Positions 1 through 11,178 of a DNA stretch of 64,000 nt are shown piece after piece. Below the pieces are notes generated by a model, which was not told where the DNA came from, did not search any database, and worked only from the letters and a program-made list of their open reading frames with translations. The translations under genes were made by a program, and so were the position numbers. The stretch comes from CAVPXC01 sp963709505 (lineage in GTDB: Bacteria > Chloroflexota > Anaerolineae > JAAEKA01), in assembly GCA_963709505.1 (NCBI GenBank), contig CAVPXC010000028.1, positions 43,307-107,306 on the forward strand, written 5' to 3'. Each line of letters opens with the position of its first letter. Positions within the stretch are counted from its first letter, which is position 1.

Positions 1-141
1 TATTGCCAGTCCAACGGCGTGCATCGTGTGACAATCAACACCCAGGAGAGCAACGACGCGTCGCTCACCCTGTACGAGCAATTTGGCTTTCGCCGCGTGG
101 GCCGGCGAGTTCCACTGCTGGTTCGGACAGTATCGCCATGA
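1..141 (+). CDS. GNAT-family acetyltransferase, C-terminal fragment cut by window edge
   Basis: The first 46 codons read in frame 1 to a TGA at 139-141. The peptide contains an 'NxxSLxLYEQFGFRRVG' pattern, the usual end of GNAT N-acetyltransferases (motif B, the alpha4-beta6 region contacting acetyl-CoA). The start lies outside the window. The substrate cannot be told. The gene ends just before a DUF4058 remnant on the same strand. Confidence 0.6.
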   Translation, partial: YCQSNGVHRVTINTQESNDASLTLYEQFGFRRVGRRVPLLVRTVSP

Positions 142-204
142 TCGCTTGGCACACACCGATTCCCGTGATATACTCGTACGGGTGGTTTGTCAAGACGATG
201 ACCT

Positions 205-539
205 GCTGCGACTTGCCCATGCGCATTTCCGGCAACGGGAGCCGGACGGACTACCGCATCCTCGTCAGCCGCTCTCACCAGCGGCCGCTGGCGGACGCCT
301 ACCGATTTGGCATCCGAGACGCAATTCCCGACATTCCCGTTCCCTTGCGGAATGGCGAGCCGGAGCCGATTCTAGCGTTGAACCAAATCCTCCACGATCT
401 GTACGATCGCGCCGGGTATGACCTGGCCGTGGACTATCGGCAGCCACCCGTTCCTCCATTGGCCGACGCCGACGCCGACTGGGCCGCATCGCTGCTGGCC
501 CAGCACTTTACCGCCTTTCCAAGTGGACCGCAGCAGTGA
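205..539 (+). pseudogene. DUF4058 family protein, 5'-truncated remnant
   Basis: From about nucleotide 220 the reading frame matches the C-terminal third of DUF4058 proteins: 'DYRILVSR', then 'LADAYRFGIRD', 'LYDRAGYDLAVDY', then 'PPVPPLADADADW'. Family members are about 250 residues and start with a PGMDPYLE-like segment that is absent here; only about 110 residues remain. The open frame continues upstream into the GNAT gene but that part is not DUF4058-like. Its TGA overlaps the next gene's GTG (GTGA, 536-539), so it may still be translated with it. Function of DUF4058 is unknown. Confidence 0.6.
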
Positions 540-1597
540 AACGTCCCGTCAGACTTCGCATCGGCCCGGGCATTGCCTGGTTCATTGCCCTTACCTTCCT
601 CGCCGCCTGCCAGCAGGTGAACCCGCCTCCCGCTCTGCAACCGGCCGGCGTTGCCCAGGCCACGAGCCCGGCTGCCGCTCCTGCAGCCCGCGCGGCCACC
701 GCCATCCCATCGCCGACGCCAACCGTCACCGCCAGCCCAACGCCGACCGTCACCTCCAGCCCGACGCCAACCGTAACTGCAACGGCGAGCCCCTCCTCCA
801 CGCCCACACCAACTGTCACCCCAACGCCGACCCCTCTGCCCACACCCGATGGAGTGCAGCGGCAGGTGCGCGTGCCGATTTTGATGTACCACTACGTCTC
901 CGTCCCGCCGAGCGACGCCGACCGCTATCGCCGCGACCTATCGGTGCCGCCCGAACTGTTCGAACAACACCTGGCATATCTCAAGGAGCAAGGCTATCAG
1001 ACGATCAGTCTCGACGATCTGATCAATTTCCTGGCGTTGGGCCGGCCGTTGCCTCCCGGCGGGAAACCGGTGATCATTTCCTTTGACGACGGCTACCTGG
1101 ACAACTACCAGAACGCCCTTCCGCTGCTGCAAAAGTACGGCTTCACCGGCGTCTTCTTTGTCGTCACCGAGCTGGCCGAACGAGCCTCAGCCGGCATGAC
1201 CGCGCCCGATGGCCTGCGCTATGCCGATGTCTACATGACCTGGGAGCAGTTGCGCGCGATGGCGGCGGCGGGCATGGATGTTGAATGCCACGCCCGTGTG
1301 CACGAAGACTTGACCGAGAACGACGACGAGCGCCTGATCTGGCAAGTGCTGGGCTGTCGCGAGATGATCGAAAGCCAGCTGGGCCAACGCCCGCGCTATG
1401 TAGCCTACCCCTCCGGCATCTACGACAAACGTGTGGCAGCGACGTTCGCCTCCGACGGATACTGGGGTGGCATCACAACCCAACAGGGCATCCAGCAAAA
1501 CTCCGCCCGGCCCTTCGAGCTCAAACGCCTGCGCGTGCGTAACACAACGACGCCGGAGCAGTTGGCCGAACTATTGGCGTGGAAGGAGAAGGAGTGA
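536..1597 (+). CDS. Polysaccharide deacetylase (NodB domain) lipoprotein
   Basis: A 353-residue secreted enzyme expected to remove acetyl groups from a cell-surface polysaccharide. Starts at GTG 536 overlapping the upstream stop. A lipoprotein signal peptide ends in 'LAAC' (Cys about 25), followed by a Thr-Pro-rich linker (about 60-105) that would hold the enzyme away from the membrane. The NodB domain (about 110-345) shows metal-binding 'SFDDGY' (about 181), an HxxxH pair in 'ECHARVHED' (about 252 and 256, replacing the usual SHTxxH) and 'YPSGIYD'. Its TGA overlaps the glycosyltransferase start by 4 bp, so they form one operon with the exopolysaccharide genes. Confidence 0.88.
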   Translation: MKRPVRLRIGPGIAWFIALTFLAACQQVNPPPALQPAGVAQATSPAAAPAARAATAIPSPTPTVTASPTPTVTSSPTPTVTATASPSSTPTPTVTPTPTPLPTPDGVQRQVRVPILMYHYVSVPPSDADRYRRDLSVPPELFEQHLAYLKEQGYQTISLDDLINFLALGRPLPPGGKPVIISFDDGYLDNYQNALPLLQKYGFTGVFFVVTELAERASAGMTAPDGLRYADVYMTWEQLRAMAAAGMDVECHARVHEDLTENDDERLIWQVLGCREMIESQLGQRPRYVAYPSGIYDKRVAATFASDGYWGGITTQQGIQQNSARPFELKRLRVRNTTTPEQLAELLAWKEKE

Positions 1598-2842
1598 GAT
1601 TGCGTATTCTTTACCTCTCCCAATACTTCCCCCCCGAAGTCGGCGCTACGCAAACTCGCGCCTACGAGATGGCACGCGGGCTGGTGCAGGCCGGTCACCA
1701 GGTGACTATGGTTGCCGAGGTGCCAAACCATCCGTCGGGGATCATTCCGCCGGCCTACCGAGGCAAGTGGTTCGAGCGCAGCGACCTGGACGGCATCGAC
1801 GTGCTGCGGGTCTGGGTCAAGGCCTCGGCGGTCAAGAGTTTTCGCTCACGCATGGCCTTTTACCTGACTTTTATGGCAAACGGCGCGCTGGTGGGCGCCT
1901 TGCAAGCGCGCGGCCCGTTTGATGTGGTCTATGCCACCTCGCCCCCCTTGTTTGTGGGTGGCGCCGGGCTGGCGTTGCACTGGCTGAAGCGCACGCCTTT
2001 GGTCTTTGAAGTGCGCGATCTGTGGCCAGAATCCGCTGTTGTGCTGGGAGAGTTGCGCAGTCAACGTGCCATCGCTCTTGCCACACGCCTGGAAGAACTG
2101 TGCTATAATCGGGCGTCTCGAGTTCGTGGTGGTCACCGAGGGTATTCGGCAGCGACTGTTGGCTCGCGGCCAGGCAGCCGAGAAGCTAGTCCTGATCCCC
2201 AACGGTGCCAACACGGAGCTGTTCCAACCGGAGCCAGCGCTGGGCGCCGAGTTTCGCCGGCAGCACGGCCTTCGGCCCGATGATTTTGTGGTGGCGTACG
2301 CCGGCATTCACGGAATTGCGCAAGGGCTGGAGACAGTTCTTTACGCGGCCCAGGTACTACGCAACTCGGCGGGCATCCGCTTCGTGATGATCGGCGAAGG
2401 CCCGGTCAAGGTCGATTTACAACAGCTGCGGGCTGAGCTCAGCCTGGATAACGTGCTGATGCTGCCGGAACAGCCACGCGCGAGCATGCCGGCGGCTCTA
2501 TCGGCGGCCGATGTGGCTCTCGTCCCGTTGCGCAATGTCGAGCTCTTCGAACATGCCGTGCCGTCCAAACTTTTCGACGCCTGGGCCTGCGGCTGTCCGG
2601 TGCTTCTGAGCATCGGCGGCGAGGCACGACGAATAATGGAGACAGCCAACGGCGGCTTGTATGTGCCGCCAGAGGACTCAACTGCGCTTGCAGGTGCCAT
2701 CAACCAATTGGCCAAGCTACCCGATCGCGGCCGCAGCCTGGGCGCAAACGGCCGCCGCTTCACCGAAGAACACTATTCTCGCCAAGCTCAGGCCAGGCAG
2801 TTGGAGCGGCTCCTGTTGCAGGTGGTCGTCCACGCCTTTTAG
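1594..2842 (+). CDS. Glycosyltransferase family 4 (WbuB-like), frameshifted near 2125
   Basis: The two halves sit in frames 1 and 2 and together give about 415 residues, the normal GT4 length. The N-terminal half begins 'LRILYLSQYFPPEVGATQ' and ends near 'LCYNRASR'; the C-terminal half resumes at 'VVVTEGIRQRLLARG' and contains the nucleotide-sugar site 'PSKLFDAWACGCPVL'. Removing one C at about 2125 gives a continuous RVVVVTEG, so a single-base insertion is likely, probably an assembly error. Start chosen at GTG 1594: it overlaps the previous stop and has AAGGAG 6 nt upstream. Likely transfers a sugar onto a lipid-linked intermediate. Confidence 0.82.
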
Positions 2843-2862
2843 ACCAGCTAGCACACGCCTTG

Positions 2863-2893
2863 TTGAGTTTTGTCTCCCAATCTGTGCTATAAT
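2863..2893 (+). promoter_or_regulatory. Candidate sigma-70 promoter for the O-antigen ligase gene
   Basis: TTGAGT (2863-2868) and a perfect TATAAT (2888-2893) preceded by TGC, an extended -10. The 19-bp spacer is long, which the extended -10 could offset. It lies between the GT4 gene and the gene starting at 2968. Confidence 0.5.
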
Positions 2894-2967
2894 GCCGAGG
2901 TGTTTTTGCAGGAAAGGTTGCAACGCACCGTCGATTTCTTCCGTCCCCTCGCATTGAGAACGAGTTC

Positions 2968-5900
2968 ATGAATACGAAATTCTCGCGCTTCTTGGAAGCC
3001 ATTATTGAAGCAGGTTGGCTGGCGGCGCTGATCATCGTGCCGCTTTTCTTTAATGTCCACTCCAGCCGTGTCTTCGAGCCGGACAAGTTGAGCCTGCTGC
3101 GTTCGATCGCGCTGGTCATGGCCGTGGCCTGGCTGGTCAAGCTGGCCAACGAAGGTCTCGGCGTACGGCGCGAGGGATCAGACGACGAGCTCGATCCACA
3201 GCCAACGGTGTGGCAGCGCATTCGCACAACCCCGCTGGTGCTGCCCACCCTGCTGTTGGTCCTCGTCTATCTCATCAGCACGGTTTTCTCCTTGACCCCG
3301 CGAATTAGTTGGTGGGGCTCGTACCAGCGCATGCAGGGCACGTACACGACCCTGTCGTACATTCTCATCTTCTTCATGGTTTTGGGCCATCTCCGCCGGC
3401 CTGAGCAGTGGCGACGCATGGCCTATGCAATCATTCTGACCAGCCTACCGATCGCGCTCTACGGCATCGTGCAGCGTTCCGGCATCGATCCATTGCCCTG
3501 GGGCGGAGACGTGCGGCGGCGTGTGGCGGCCAACATGGGGAATGCTATCTTTGTGGCCGCCTATCTCCTCATGGCCTTTTTCTTGACGCTGGAACGGCTG
3601 CTGGAACACTTTGGCCGCGTGCTGCGCGCTCAGGACAACAAGGTGGGTGTCGCCGATGCAGTCCTGGCGGGGTGTTACTTCGCGATCGTCGTGATCCAGG
3701 CCATCACGATTTTCATGACCCAAAGCCGCGGCCCCTTCCTTGGATGGGGCGCTGGCTTGTTCGTGTTTATGCTCATGGTACTGCTGGGTGTGCGCGCCTG
3801 GACGACCGAGCACGGGCAGTCTCTCGGCGCTTTGCGCGGTGTCTTGCGTTGGACCTGGGTAGTGTGGATCCTGCTAATCGTGGCAGGTCTTGCGTTCTTG
3901 GTCGTGTTCAACTTGCCTGGCTCCCCGCTCGCCTCGCTTCGCTCCGATCCCAACATCGGCCGGCTGGGCACTGCACTGGACTTCGAGGCCAACACAGCGC
4001 AAGTTCGCACCCTGATCTGGCAGGGTGCGTCGGAGCTGGTTGCCCCGCACGATCCGCTGCTGTCGCCTGCGACAGAGGGTGAAGGCGACGTGACCGCGAT
4101 GTCGCCAGATCGCCTGAACTCCCTGCGGCCGCTGATCGGCTACGGACCCGAGGCGATGTGGGTGGCTTTTAACCGCTATTACCCGCCTGACCTGGCGCAC
4201 CACGAATTGCGCAACGCCTCGCCCGATCGCTCGCACAACGAGACATGGGACTCGTTGGTCATCACCGGTGCGTTGGGCTTTATCGCCTACATGGCGCTCT
4301 TTCTCAGCGTCTTTTACTTTGCGCTCAAGTGGCTCGGGCTGATCCGGCTTCGCTCGCAACGGCTGCTGTTTTTTGGGTTGGCGCTGGGACTAGGCGCCGT
4401 GGGCGCGGTGATCCCACGGGTGGTGGAAGGCAGCTGGATTCTGTTGGGCGTGGGGTTGCCGGCTGGCCTGATTGGCGGCATCATCCTATATGTCTTGATC
4501 GCCACCATCTGGAACGAGGTGGCGGGACACTCCATGTCGCTCGGGCAGCGCGAGCTGGTTCTCATCACCATTCTGGCAACCATGGTGGCTCACTTCATCG
4601 AGATCCACTTCGGCATCGCCATTGCCTCCACCCGTACCTATTTCTGGGTGTGGAGCGCCGTGCTGGTGGTGGTGGGCATGGGCTGGCTCCAGCTCGGCGG
4701 CGCGACATCGACGACGGAAGCTGCGCCCGCCGCCGCTTCTGTGACGTCAAAGACCGGCCCCGCTGCCTCAAAGCCCGTGCAGGCTTCGCGTGGCAAGGCC
4801 GGCAGCGTTGCGCCAGCAGTCAAGGGCGCCAAGCGTCCGGTCACGTCGCCCGCATCATCGGCCAGGCGCGAGGTTGAGCCTGGCGGCCAGTGGGGCGAGG
4901 TCGCGATCTACGCCGTGATCATGGGGATGATCCTTTTCACGCTGGCGTATGACTTCACCATCAACGCCAATGTGCTGGCTCTGCGCGAAACCAACCCGGT
5001 CGCCGTCTTCCTGCATGCCTTCACCAGTCGCGTCGTCAAGGGCGAACAAATCACCAGCCTGGGAATCTTCTGGTTGGTTTTCTTTGTCTGGCTGGTGGGC
5101 ACGGCTGTGGCCCTGGCCGATATTGGCCGCACTCGGCCCGAGCGGCTCAAGGCTCGTTGGATCGGACTCGGTGTGTTGACCTTTACGGCGATCAGCGGCG
5201 GCATCTTCCTGGTGTTCGGCCTGCTGCACGCCAGCAGCATCGCCGGCGACGCCCGGCGACAAAGTGCCGGCGCGGCTCTCTCGGTCGACGATCTCGCTGG
5301 CATGGTATCGAGCCACATCGTCACCTACTATGTCGTGATCCTGCTGCTGATTGCCGGTTTGGGCATTGCGGTTTGGCGAACGCGGCCCGGCGCAGGCAAG
5401 TGGTTGGGCGCCGGAAGTTGGTTGGGGCCCGTGGTCGGCGTCGTTCTTGCGCTGCTGGGTCTCGTCTTTATCTTCACCATCAACGTGAGCCTGGTGCGCG
5501 CCGACATCATCTACAAACAGGGCCAGGCATACGACGCCGCTCGGCGTTATGACGAGTCGATTCGTTTCTACGAGCTGGCGATTGGAGAGGAGCCGCGCGA
5601 GGATTATTACTATCTGTTCCTGGGCCGGGCCCAACTCGAAAAAGCGCGCCAGTCCAGCGGGGAACAACGCCAGGAGTTCCTGCGCAAAGCCGAGCAATCT
5701 CTGTTGCGTGCCCAGGAGCTAAATCCGATGAACACGGACCATAGCGCCAACCTGGGCCGGCTCTACCTGGCCTGGTCACAAATGGTCAGCGGCGAAGAAC
5801 GCGCCCAAAAGCTACAAAAAACCCTCGACTACTACCTGGTCGCCACCCAGCTCAGTCCCAACGCAGCGCATCTGCGCAACGAATACGCATCGGCTTACCA

Positions 5901-6342
5901 ATTCTCAGGGCAGCCGGACAAGGCGTTGGAGCAGTATGACATCTCGCTGCAGTTGGATCAGAAGTACGCAGACACCTACCGGCGGCTGGGTGACTTCTAT
6001 CGCCAGACCGATCAAGTCGATATGGCGATCCCGATCTACGAGCAGGGCATCCAGGTTGCGCCAAGAGACATCAACATGCGCAGCAACTTGGGCCTGCTGT
6101 ACGCCGACAAAGGCGACTTAGCCAAAGCTATCGAGCAAAACCTGGCTGTGGTGAAGATCAAGCCCACCGAGCTGTCGAGCCTGCGTAACCTGGCCGTGTT
6201 GTACGAAGAGACCGGCGACCTGCAGAGCGCCCTGGCCTACGCTCAGGAAGCCCTCCAGCAGGCCAAGGAAGATACAGACAAGACCGAGCTTCAGGCGCTA
6301 ATCCTGGAGATCCAAGCCAAGATCGCCGCGGCGGGATCGTAA
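2968..6342 (+). CDS. O-antigen ligase/polymerase-like membrane protein fused to TPR domain
   Basis: A 1124-residue polytopic membrane protein. Residues about 10-570 hold many hydrophobic segments and a large loop with the O-antigen ligase (Wzy_C/WaaL-type) pattern 'SPDRSHNETWDSLVITG', typical of enzymes that join or polymerise lipid-linked glycans. A low-complexity Ala/Thr/Pro linker follows (about 578-635), then a second membrane block (about 640-835) and at least six tetratricopeptide repeats to the end (about 848-1120), for example 'YDAARRYDESIRFYELAI'. Ligase-TPR fusions are known in Chloroflexota and other lineages. Its neighbours suggest it finishes assembly of the polysaccharide started by the WecA-like enzyme at 6691. 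Confidence 0.85.
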   Translation: MNTKFSRFLEAIIEAGWLAALIIVPLFFNVHSSRVFEPDKLSLLRSIALVMAVAWLVKLANEGLGVRREGSDDELDPQPTVWQRIRTTPLVLPTLLLVLVYLISTVFSLTPRISWWGSYQRMQGTYTTLSYILIFFMVLGHLRRPEQWRRMAYAIILTSLPIALYGIVQRSGIDPLPWGGDVRRRVAANMGNAIFVAAYLLMAFFLTLERLLEHFGRVLRAQDNKVGVADAVLAGCYFAIVVIQAITIFMTQSRGPFLGWGAGLFVFMLMVLLGVRAWTTEHGQSLGALRGVLRWTWVVWILLIVAGLAFLVVFNLPGSPLASLRSDPNIGRLGTALDFEANTAQVRTLIWQGASELVAPHDPLLSPATEGEGDVTAMSPDRLNSLRPLIGYGPEAMWVAFNRYYPPDLAHHELRNASPDRSHNETWDSLVITGALGFIAYMALFLSVFYFALKWLGLIRLRSQRLLFFGLALGLGAVGAVIPRVVEGSWILLGVGLPAGLIGGIILYVLIATIWNEVAGHSMSLGQRELVLITILATMVAHFIEIHFGIAIASTRTYFWVWSAVLVVVGMGWLQLGGATSTTEAAPAAASVTSKTGPAASKPVQASRGKAGSVAPAVKGAKRPVTSPASSARREVEPGGQWGEVAIYAVIMGMILFTLAYDFTINANVLALRETNPVAVFLHAFTSRVVKGEQITSLGIFWLVFFVWLVGTAVALADIGRTRPERLKARWIGLGVLTFTAISGGIFLVFGLLHASSIAGDARRQSAGAALSVDDLAGMVSSHIVTYYVVILLLIAGLGIAVWRTRPGAGKWLGAGSWLGPVVGVVLALLGLVFIFTINVSLVRADIIYKQGQAYDAARRYDESIRFYELAIGEEPREDYYYLFLGRAQLEKARQSSGEQRQEFLRKAEQSLLRAQELNPMNTDHSANLGRLYLAWSQMVSGEERAQKLQKTLDYYLVATQLSPNAAHLRNEYASAYQFSGQPDKALEQYDISLQLDQKYADTYRRLGDFYRQTDQVDMAIPIYEQGIQVAPRDINMRSNLGLLYADKGDLAKAIEQNLAVVKIKPTELSSLRNLAVLYEETGDLQSALAYAQEALQQAKEDTDKTELQALILEIQAKIAAAGS

Positions 6343-6411
6343 AGACCTGTCCGATTTTGAATTGGGTGTATTTGAATCTGGTTTCAAACACGCCCTGTAA
6401 CTGTTCAATTC

Positions 6412-6509
6412 GTCATTCCTGTCCCCTTCGGGAGCAGGAATCCATCTGGTGAGCTTGCATTGACCGCAATCCGGATGGATTCCTGCTCCCGAAGGGGACA
6501 GGAATGACG
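6412..6509. repeat. Inverted repeat with 34-35 bp arms
   Basis: The left arm starts GTCATTCCTGTCCCC and the right arm ends GGGGACAGGAATGAC; the arms match almost perfectly around a 28-nt loop. It follows the stop of the ligase gene, so a transcript could fold into a long hairpin and terminate or be stabilised. Such arms are common dispersed repeats in bacteria; only one copy is seen here. Confidence 0.75.
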
Positions 6510-6539
6510 GGTGAGCAGTTACTTGTGGACAATAACTAA

Positions 6540-6667
6540 ATGCTCTGTAGAATTAGTCCTTGCGTGGTGTCACCCTGAGGCTCGGCGAAGGGTCCCTGCT
6601 CTGCAAGACGGGGATCCTTCGCCGAGCCTCAGGGTGACACCACGCAGAAACTTGGTTTACAGGGTAC
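6540..6667. repeat. MITE-like palindromic element, copy 1 (128 bp)
   Basis: A hairpin with inner arms GTGTCACCCTGAGGCTCGGC and its complement, bounded by short inverted ends (one TACCCTGTAAA, the other TRCTCTGTAGA in inverse orientation). The outer sequence is shared with copies at 11179-11264 (inverted) and 57351-57478. The flanks carry ACTAAAT on both sides, a possible target duplication. It codes for no protein. Confidence 0.75.
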
Positions 6668-6690
6668 TAAATTAAGGACGGAGAGAAAAA

Positions 6691-7728
6691 GTGCCAGGAA
6701 CGCTGGTTTTCGCCGCGATGCGCCCTGAGACCGTTTACGTGTTGATTGCTGCGACTGCTTTGGTCCTGGCTATCGTTGCTACCCCTGTCGTGCGACGCGT
6801 GGCCTGGCGCTTTGGCTTCGTCGATCAGCCCAGCTTGCGCAAGGTGCACACCACGCCGATCCCGCGGCTGGGCGGGCTGGCCATCTACCTTGGCTTCATC
6901 ATAGCGCTGCTGGTGCTCGGCACGCGCTTTCGGATCAACGAAGCCGTCGGCATTATCATCGGCGCCACGCTCGTATCGGTGATCGGCGGCATCGACGATC
7001 GCAGCCCTGTCAATCCGCTGCCCAAGATGCTGGTCCAGGTCGTAGCCGCGTGCATCCTGGTGTTCAGCGGAGTAAGAGTTGGTGTTTTTGACGACGAGTG
7101 GCTCAATGTACTGGTGACGATTATTTGGGTCGTTGGCATCACCAATGCCCTGAACTTCTTAGACAACATGGACGGCCTATCGGCGGGAATTGCGGTGATC
7201 GCCTCCGGCTTCTATCTGCTGATCGCAGCGCTGAACAACCAGTATTTGGTGGGCGCGCTGTCGGCGGCGCTTTTGGGTGCCTGTATCGGTTTTCTGTACT
7301 ACAATTTCAACCCGGCCAGCATCTTCATGGGCGACAGCGGCTCCCTCTTCATCGGCTTTATGCTGGCTGCGTTGGGCATCAAGCTGCGCTTTCCATTCAA
7401 TTCGGACATCGTCACCTGGATGGTGCCTGTGGCCGTATTGGCCTTGCCGATCTTTGATACGACGTTGGTTACGGTCTCCCGACTGCGTCGCGGTAAGAAT
7501 CCGTTGACCACGCCGGGCAAAGACCATATCTCGCACCGCCTGGCCCGGCTGACCGGCTCGAAGCGTGAGGCCGTGTTGATATGCTATCTGATTGCCGGCG
7601 CCTGCGGCATGGTCGCCATTTTCATCACCACAGCCAGCGTGCTGCTTGGCTATGCCGTCGGCCTTGCCATGTTCGTTCTGGGCGTGGTCAGCATCTGGTG
7701 GTTTGAGACGAAGGTCGGGCATGATTGA
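6691..7728 (+). CDS. WecA/TagO-like undecaprenyl-phosphate sugar-1-phosphate transferase
   Basis: A 345-residue MraY/WecA-family membrane enzyme that loads a HexNAc-1-phosphate from a UDP-sugar onto undecaprenyl phosphate, the first step of surface glycan synthesis. About ten hydrophobic helices are present. Family motifs: 'GGIDDRSPVNPLPK' (DDxxxxxxxxK), 'NALNFLDNMDGLSAG' (catalytic Asp) and 'DHISHRL' (the HxxH loop). The short C-terminus and the absence of a UDP-MurNAc-pentapeptide-type loop favour WecA/TagO over MraY. Start GTG 6691 has AAGGACGGAGAG upstream; ATG 6718 is an alternative. The dehydrogenase starts 38 nt downstream. Confidence 0.88.
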   Translation: MPGTLVFAAMRPETVYVLIAATALVLAIVATPVVRRVAWRFGFVDQPSLRKVHTTPIPRLGGLAIYLGFIIALLVLGTRFRINEAVGIIIGATLVSVIGGIDDRSPVNPLPKMLVQVVAACILVFSGVRVGVFDDEWLNVLVTIIWVVGITNALNFLDNMDGLSAGIAVIASGFYLLIAALNNQYLVGALSAALLGACIGFLYYNFNPASIFMGDSGSLFIGFMLAALGIKLRFPFNSDIVTWMVPVAVLALPIFDTTLVTVSRLRRGKNPLTTPGKDHISHRLARLTGSKREAVLICYLIAGACGMVAIFITTASVLLGYAVGLAMFVLGVVSIWWFETKVGHD

Positions 7729-7765
7729 CGAAGAGTGGGCAAGGAGACAAATAGACTAACGAAAC

Positions 7766-9107
7766 ATGAACCTCAAAGACAAGATTCTTAACAAAGAAGC
7801 TACAATTTGCATTATCGGCCTCGGATACGTGGGTCTCCCGCACGCCGTGGCATTTGCTGCGACGGGATTCCGGGTGATTGGCTTGGATCTCAGCGAGCGG
7901 CGCGTGGCCGCCGTGAACCGCGGCCATAGCGACATTCCGGATGTGAAGTCAGAGCAACTGGCTGCGTTGGTCGACGCTGGCCGGATCGAGGCCACCACGA
8001 ACTATGATCACCTATCCGATGCCGACGTAGTCCTGATCTGCGTGCCGACGCCCTTTGACGACATGAAGACACCCGACTTGCAGTACATCATCTCGGCGGC
8101 CGAGGGAATCACGCCGCATATGCGCGCGGGCAAGATGATCATCCTGCAAAGCACGACCTATCCCGGCACCACCGAAGAGGTGGTGCTGCCCATCCTGGAA
8201 CGGAGCGGCTTGAAGGCTGGCCAGGATTTCCATCTGGTCTTCTCGCCCGAACGCATCGATCCAGGCAATCCACAATACAGCGCACACAACATCCCAAAGG
8301 TGGTGGGTGGACTGACCCCGACTTGCACGGAACTGGCTTGCATTCTGTTTGGCCATTTGACCCCTGCGGTGCACGCGGTTTCGACTCCTCGGGCCGCTGA
8401 GATGACGAAACTGCTGGAAAATATCTTCCGCAGCGTCAATATCGCCTTGGTCAACGAGCTGGCGGTGTTGATGGAGCGGATGGACATTGACATCTGGGAG
8501 GTCATTGCGGCGGCCAAGACCAAGCCGTTTGGCTTTATGGCCTTTTCGCCCGGCCCGGGGGTCGGCGGGCATTGCATTCCAGTCGATCCTTACTACCTGT
8601 CCTGGAAGGCTCGCCAGTTCGATTTCTACACCAAGTTCATCGAGCTGGCGGCCGAGGTCAACGCCGACATGCCCAACCATGTGGTGGGCATGATTGCCGC
8701 TGGAACTCAATCTACACGGCAAGGCGCTGCGCGGCTCGCACGTGTTGGTGCTAGGTGTGGCCTTCAAACGGGATATCGACGACGCCCGCAACTCGCCGGC
8801 TCAACGCGTGATCGAACTGCTGCTTAACTCCGGAGCGACTGTTGAGTACTATGATCCCTACGTGCCGGTGTTTCAGGTTGGCGGCAACGCGTTGCATCGC
8901 GGGCGAATGGCGCTCTACTCTGTGTCTGTGGACGAGGGCCTGTCTCGGGCCGATGTCGTTGCCATCATCACCGGCCACCGCAACGTGGATTACGCCGAGG
9001 TGGTTGCACGCTCGCGTATCGTCGTCGATGCAGTGAACGTCACTGCTGAGCTGCCCGACGCAGACAATCGGATTATCCGCCTGGGCGCACCGATGCCGGC
9101 GGTGTGA
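7766..9107 (+). CDS. UDP-N-acetylhexosamine (GlcNAc/ManNAc) 6-dehydrogenase, frameshifted near 8704
   Basis: Oxidises a UDP-HexNAc to the uronic acid for the surface polysaccharide. The first frame (7766 to about 8700) has the Rossmann 'IIGLGYVGLPHA', substrate motif 'CVPTPFDDMKTPDL' and catalytic Cys in 'GPGVGGHCIPVDPYY'. The C-terminal UDP-binding domain continues one frame on ('LNLHGKALRGSHVLVLG', 'GVAFKRDIDDARNSP') to 9107. Joined length is about 446 residues, normal for WecC/WbpA enzymes. The junction is GCTGGAACTC at 8700-8708; losing one A or one G restores the frame. Probably an assembly error because both halves are fully conserved. Confidence 0.85.
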
Positions 9108-9154
9108 ACAAGGTACCATTCGCCGGTAACTTGATGTTATGGAGGACCTGTATT

Positions 9155-10576
<1,422 letters not shown>

Positions 10577-10625
10577 CTCGCCATGAGACATGAGTCATCC
10601 CGAATGTTGGAGGGATGACTGGCAA

Positions 10626-10692
10626 AAAGAGACCTCCTGAGGTAGGCTTGCGGCTGCGAAACCAGCAAGATCTACCCAAAGGAGGTCTCTTT
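10626..10692. terminator. Long imperfect hairpin after the isomerase gene
   Basis: Arms AAAGAGACCTCC (10626-10637) and GGAGGTCTCTTT (10681-10692) pair perfectly; an inner stem GGTAG/CTTGC with GCAAG/CTACC extends the structure. The T-run is short (TTTGTTG), so it may be a factor-aided terminator or a dispersed repeat. Confidence 0.6.
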
Positions 10693-10766
10693 GTTGATGC
10701 TGCCAACGATTGGCATCGGCTTGATGGCCTTCGATGATCGTGCGGAGCTGGGCCTCGGCATGTCCT

Positions 10767-11153
10767 CTATTTTTTCTTCCATTTTGCTTCTGCTCTATCC
10801 AAATTCTCCTTTACCCTAAACGTCACAATTCTGCTTATCAAGTCGAAAGGAATTGGCCTATCCAATGGAAATTGTACCGAACCCTTTCCTCCTTCATAAG
10901 CAGATAGCTCATTCTTGAATTCTTCAATTCCCGTCGGCACAGGGTAAAACCCGATATGCTTCTTGAAAGCAGCAAAATGTACCAAATTGCCTTTCAGAGT
11001 AAAGGTCGGCATTTGATATTTGATTGCTTCTTCTGCGTCTGGCGCCGCTTTTCTGATCGTCAACCGTATCTTCTCCAGAATCTCTTGGACATCATGTGGG
11101 AACCTTGCGATGTATTCATCGATAGTCTTGGGTGCTGTTTGATCAGTTTTCAT
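10767..11153 (-). CDS. DUF1801 domain protein (YdhG-like)
   Basis: A 128-residue protein matching the DUF1801/YdhG family from 'TIDEYIARFPHDVQEILEKI' through 'YQMPTFTLKGNLVHFAAFKK' and 'HIGFYPVPTGIEEFKNEL' to a Lys-rich end. The fold is frataxin-like; members have been linked to iron handling but the role is not settled. Its base composition is much more AT-rich than its neighbours, and it sits alone between a long hairpin and a MITE-like element, which suggests recent acquisition. Confidence 0.85.
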   Translation of the reverse strand: MKTDQTAPKTIDEYIARFPHDVQEILEKIRLTIRKAAPDAEEAIKYQMPTFTLKGNLVHFAAFKKHIGFYPVPTGIEEFKNELSAYEGGKGSVQFPLDRPIPFDLISRIVTFRVKENLDRAEAKWKKK

Positions 11154-11178
11154 GTTTTTTTCTTCGTACTTTCTGTAA

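Noticed and set aside
434..892. Long minus-strand frames opposite the Thr-Pro linker of the deacetylase
   Set aside because: They are low-complexity shadows of the GC-rich repeat coding for the linker.
4855..5697. Long minus-strand frame within the O-antigen ligase gene
   Set aside because: Composition is that of an antisense shadow (Asp/His/Gln-rich), no family match, and the plus-strand protein is clear.
10681..10766. Possible transposase remnant before the DUF1801 gene (minus strand, 'IIEGHQADANRW')
   Set aside because: Too short to assign to any family; left as unexplained sequence.
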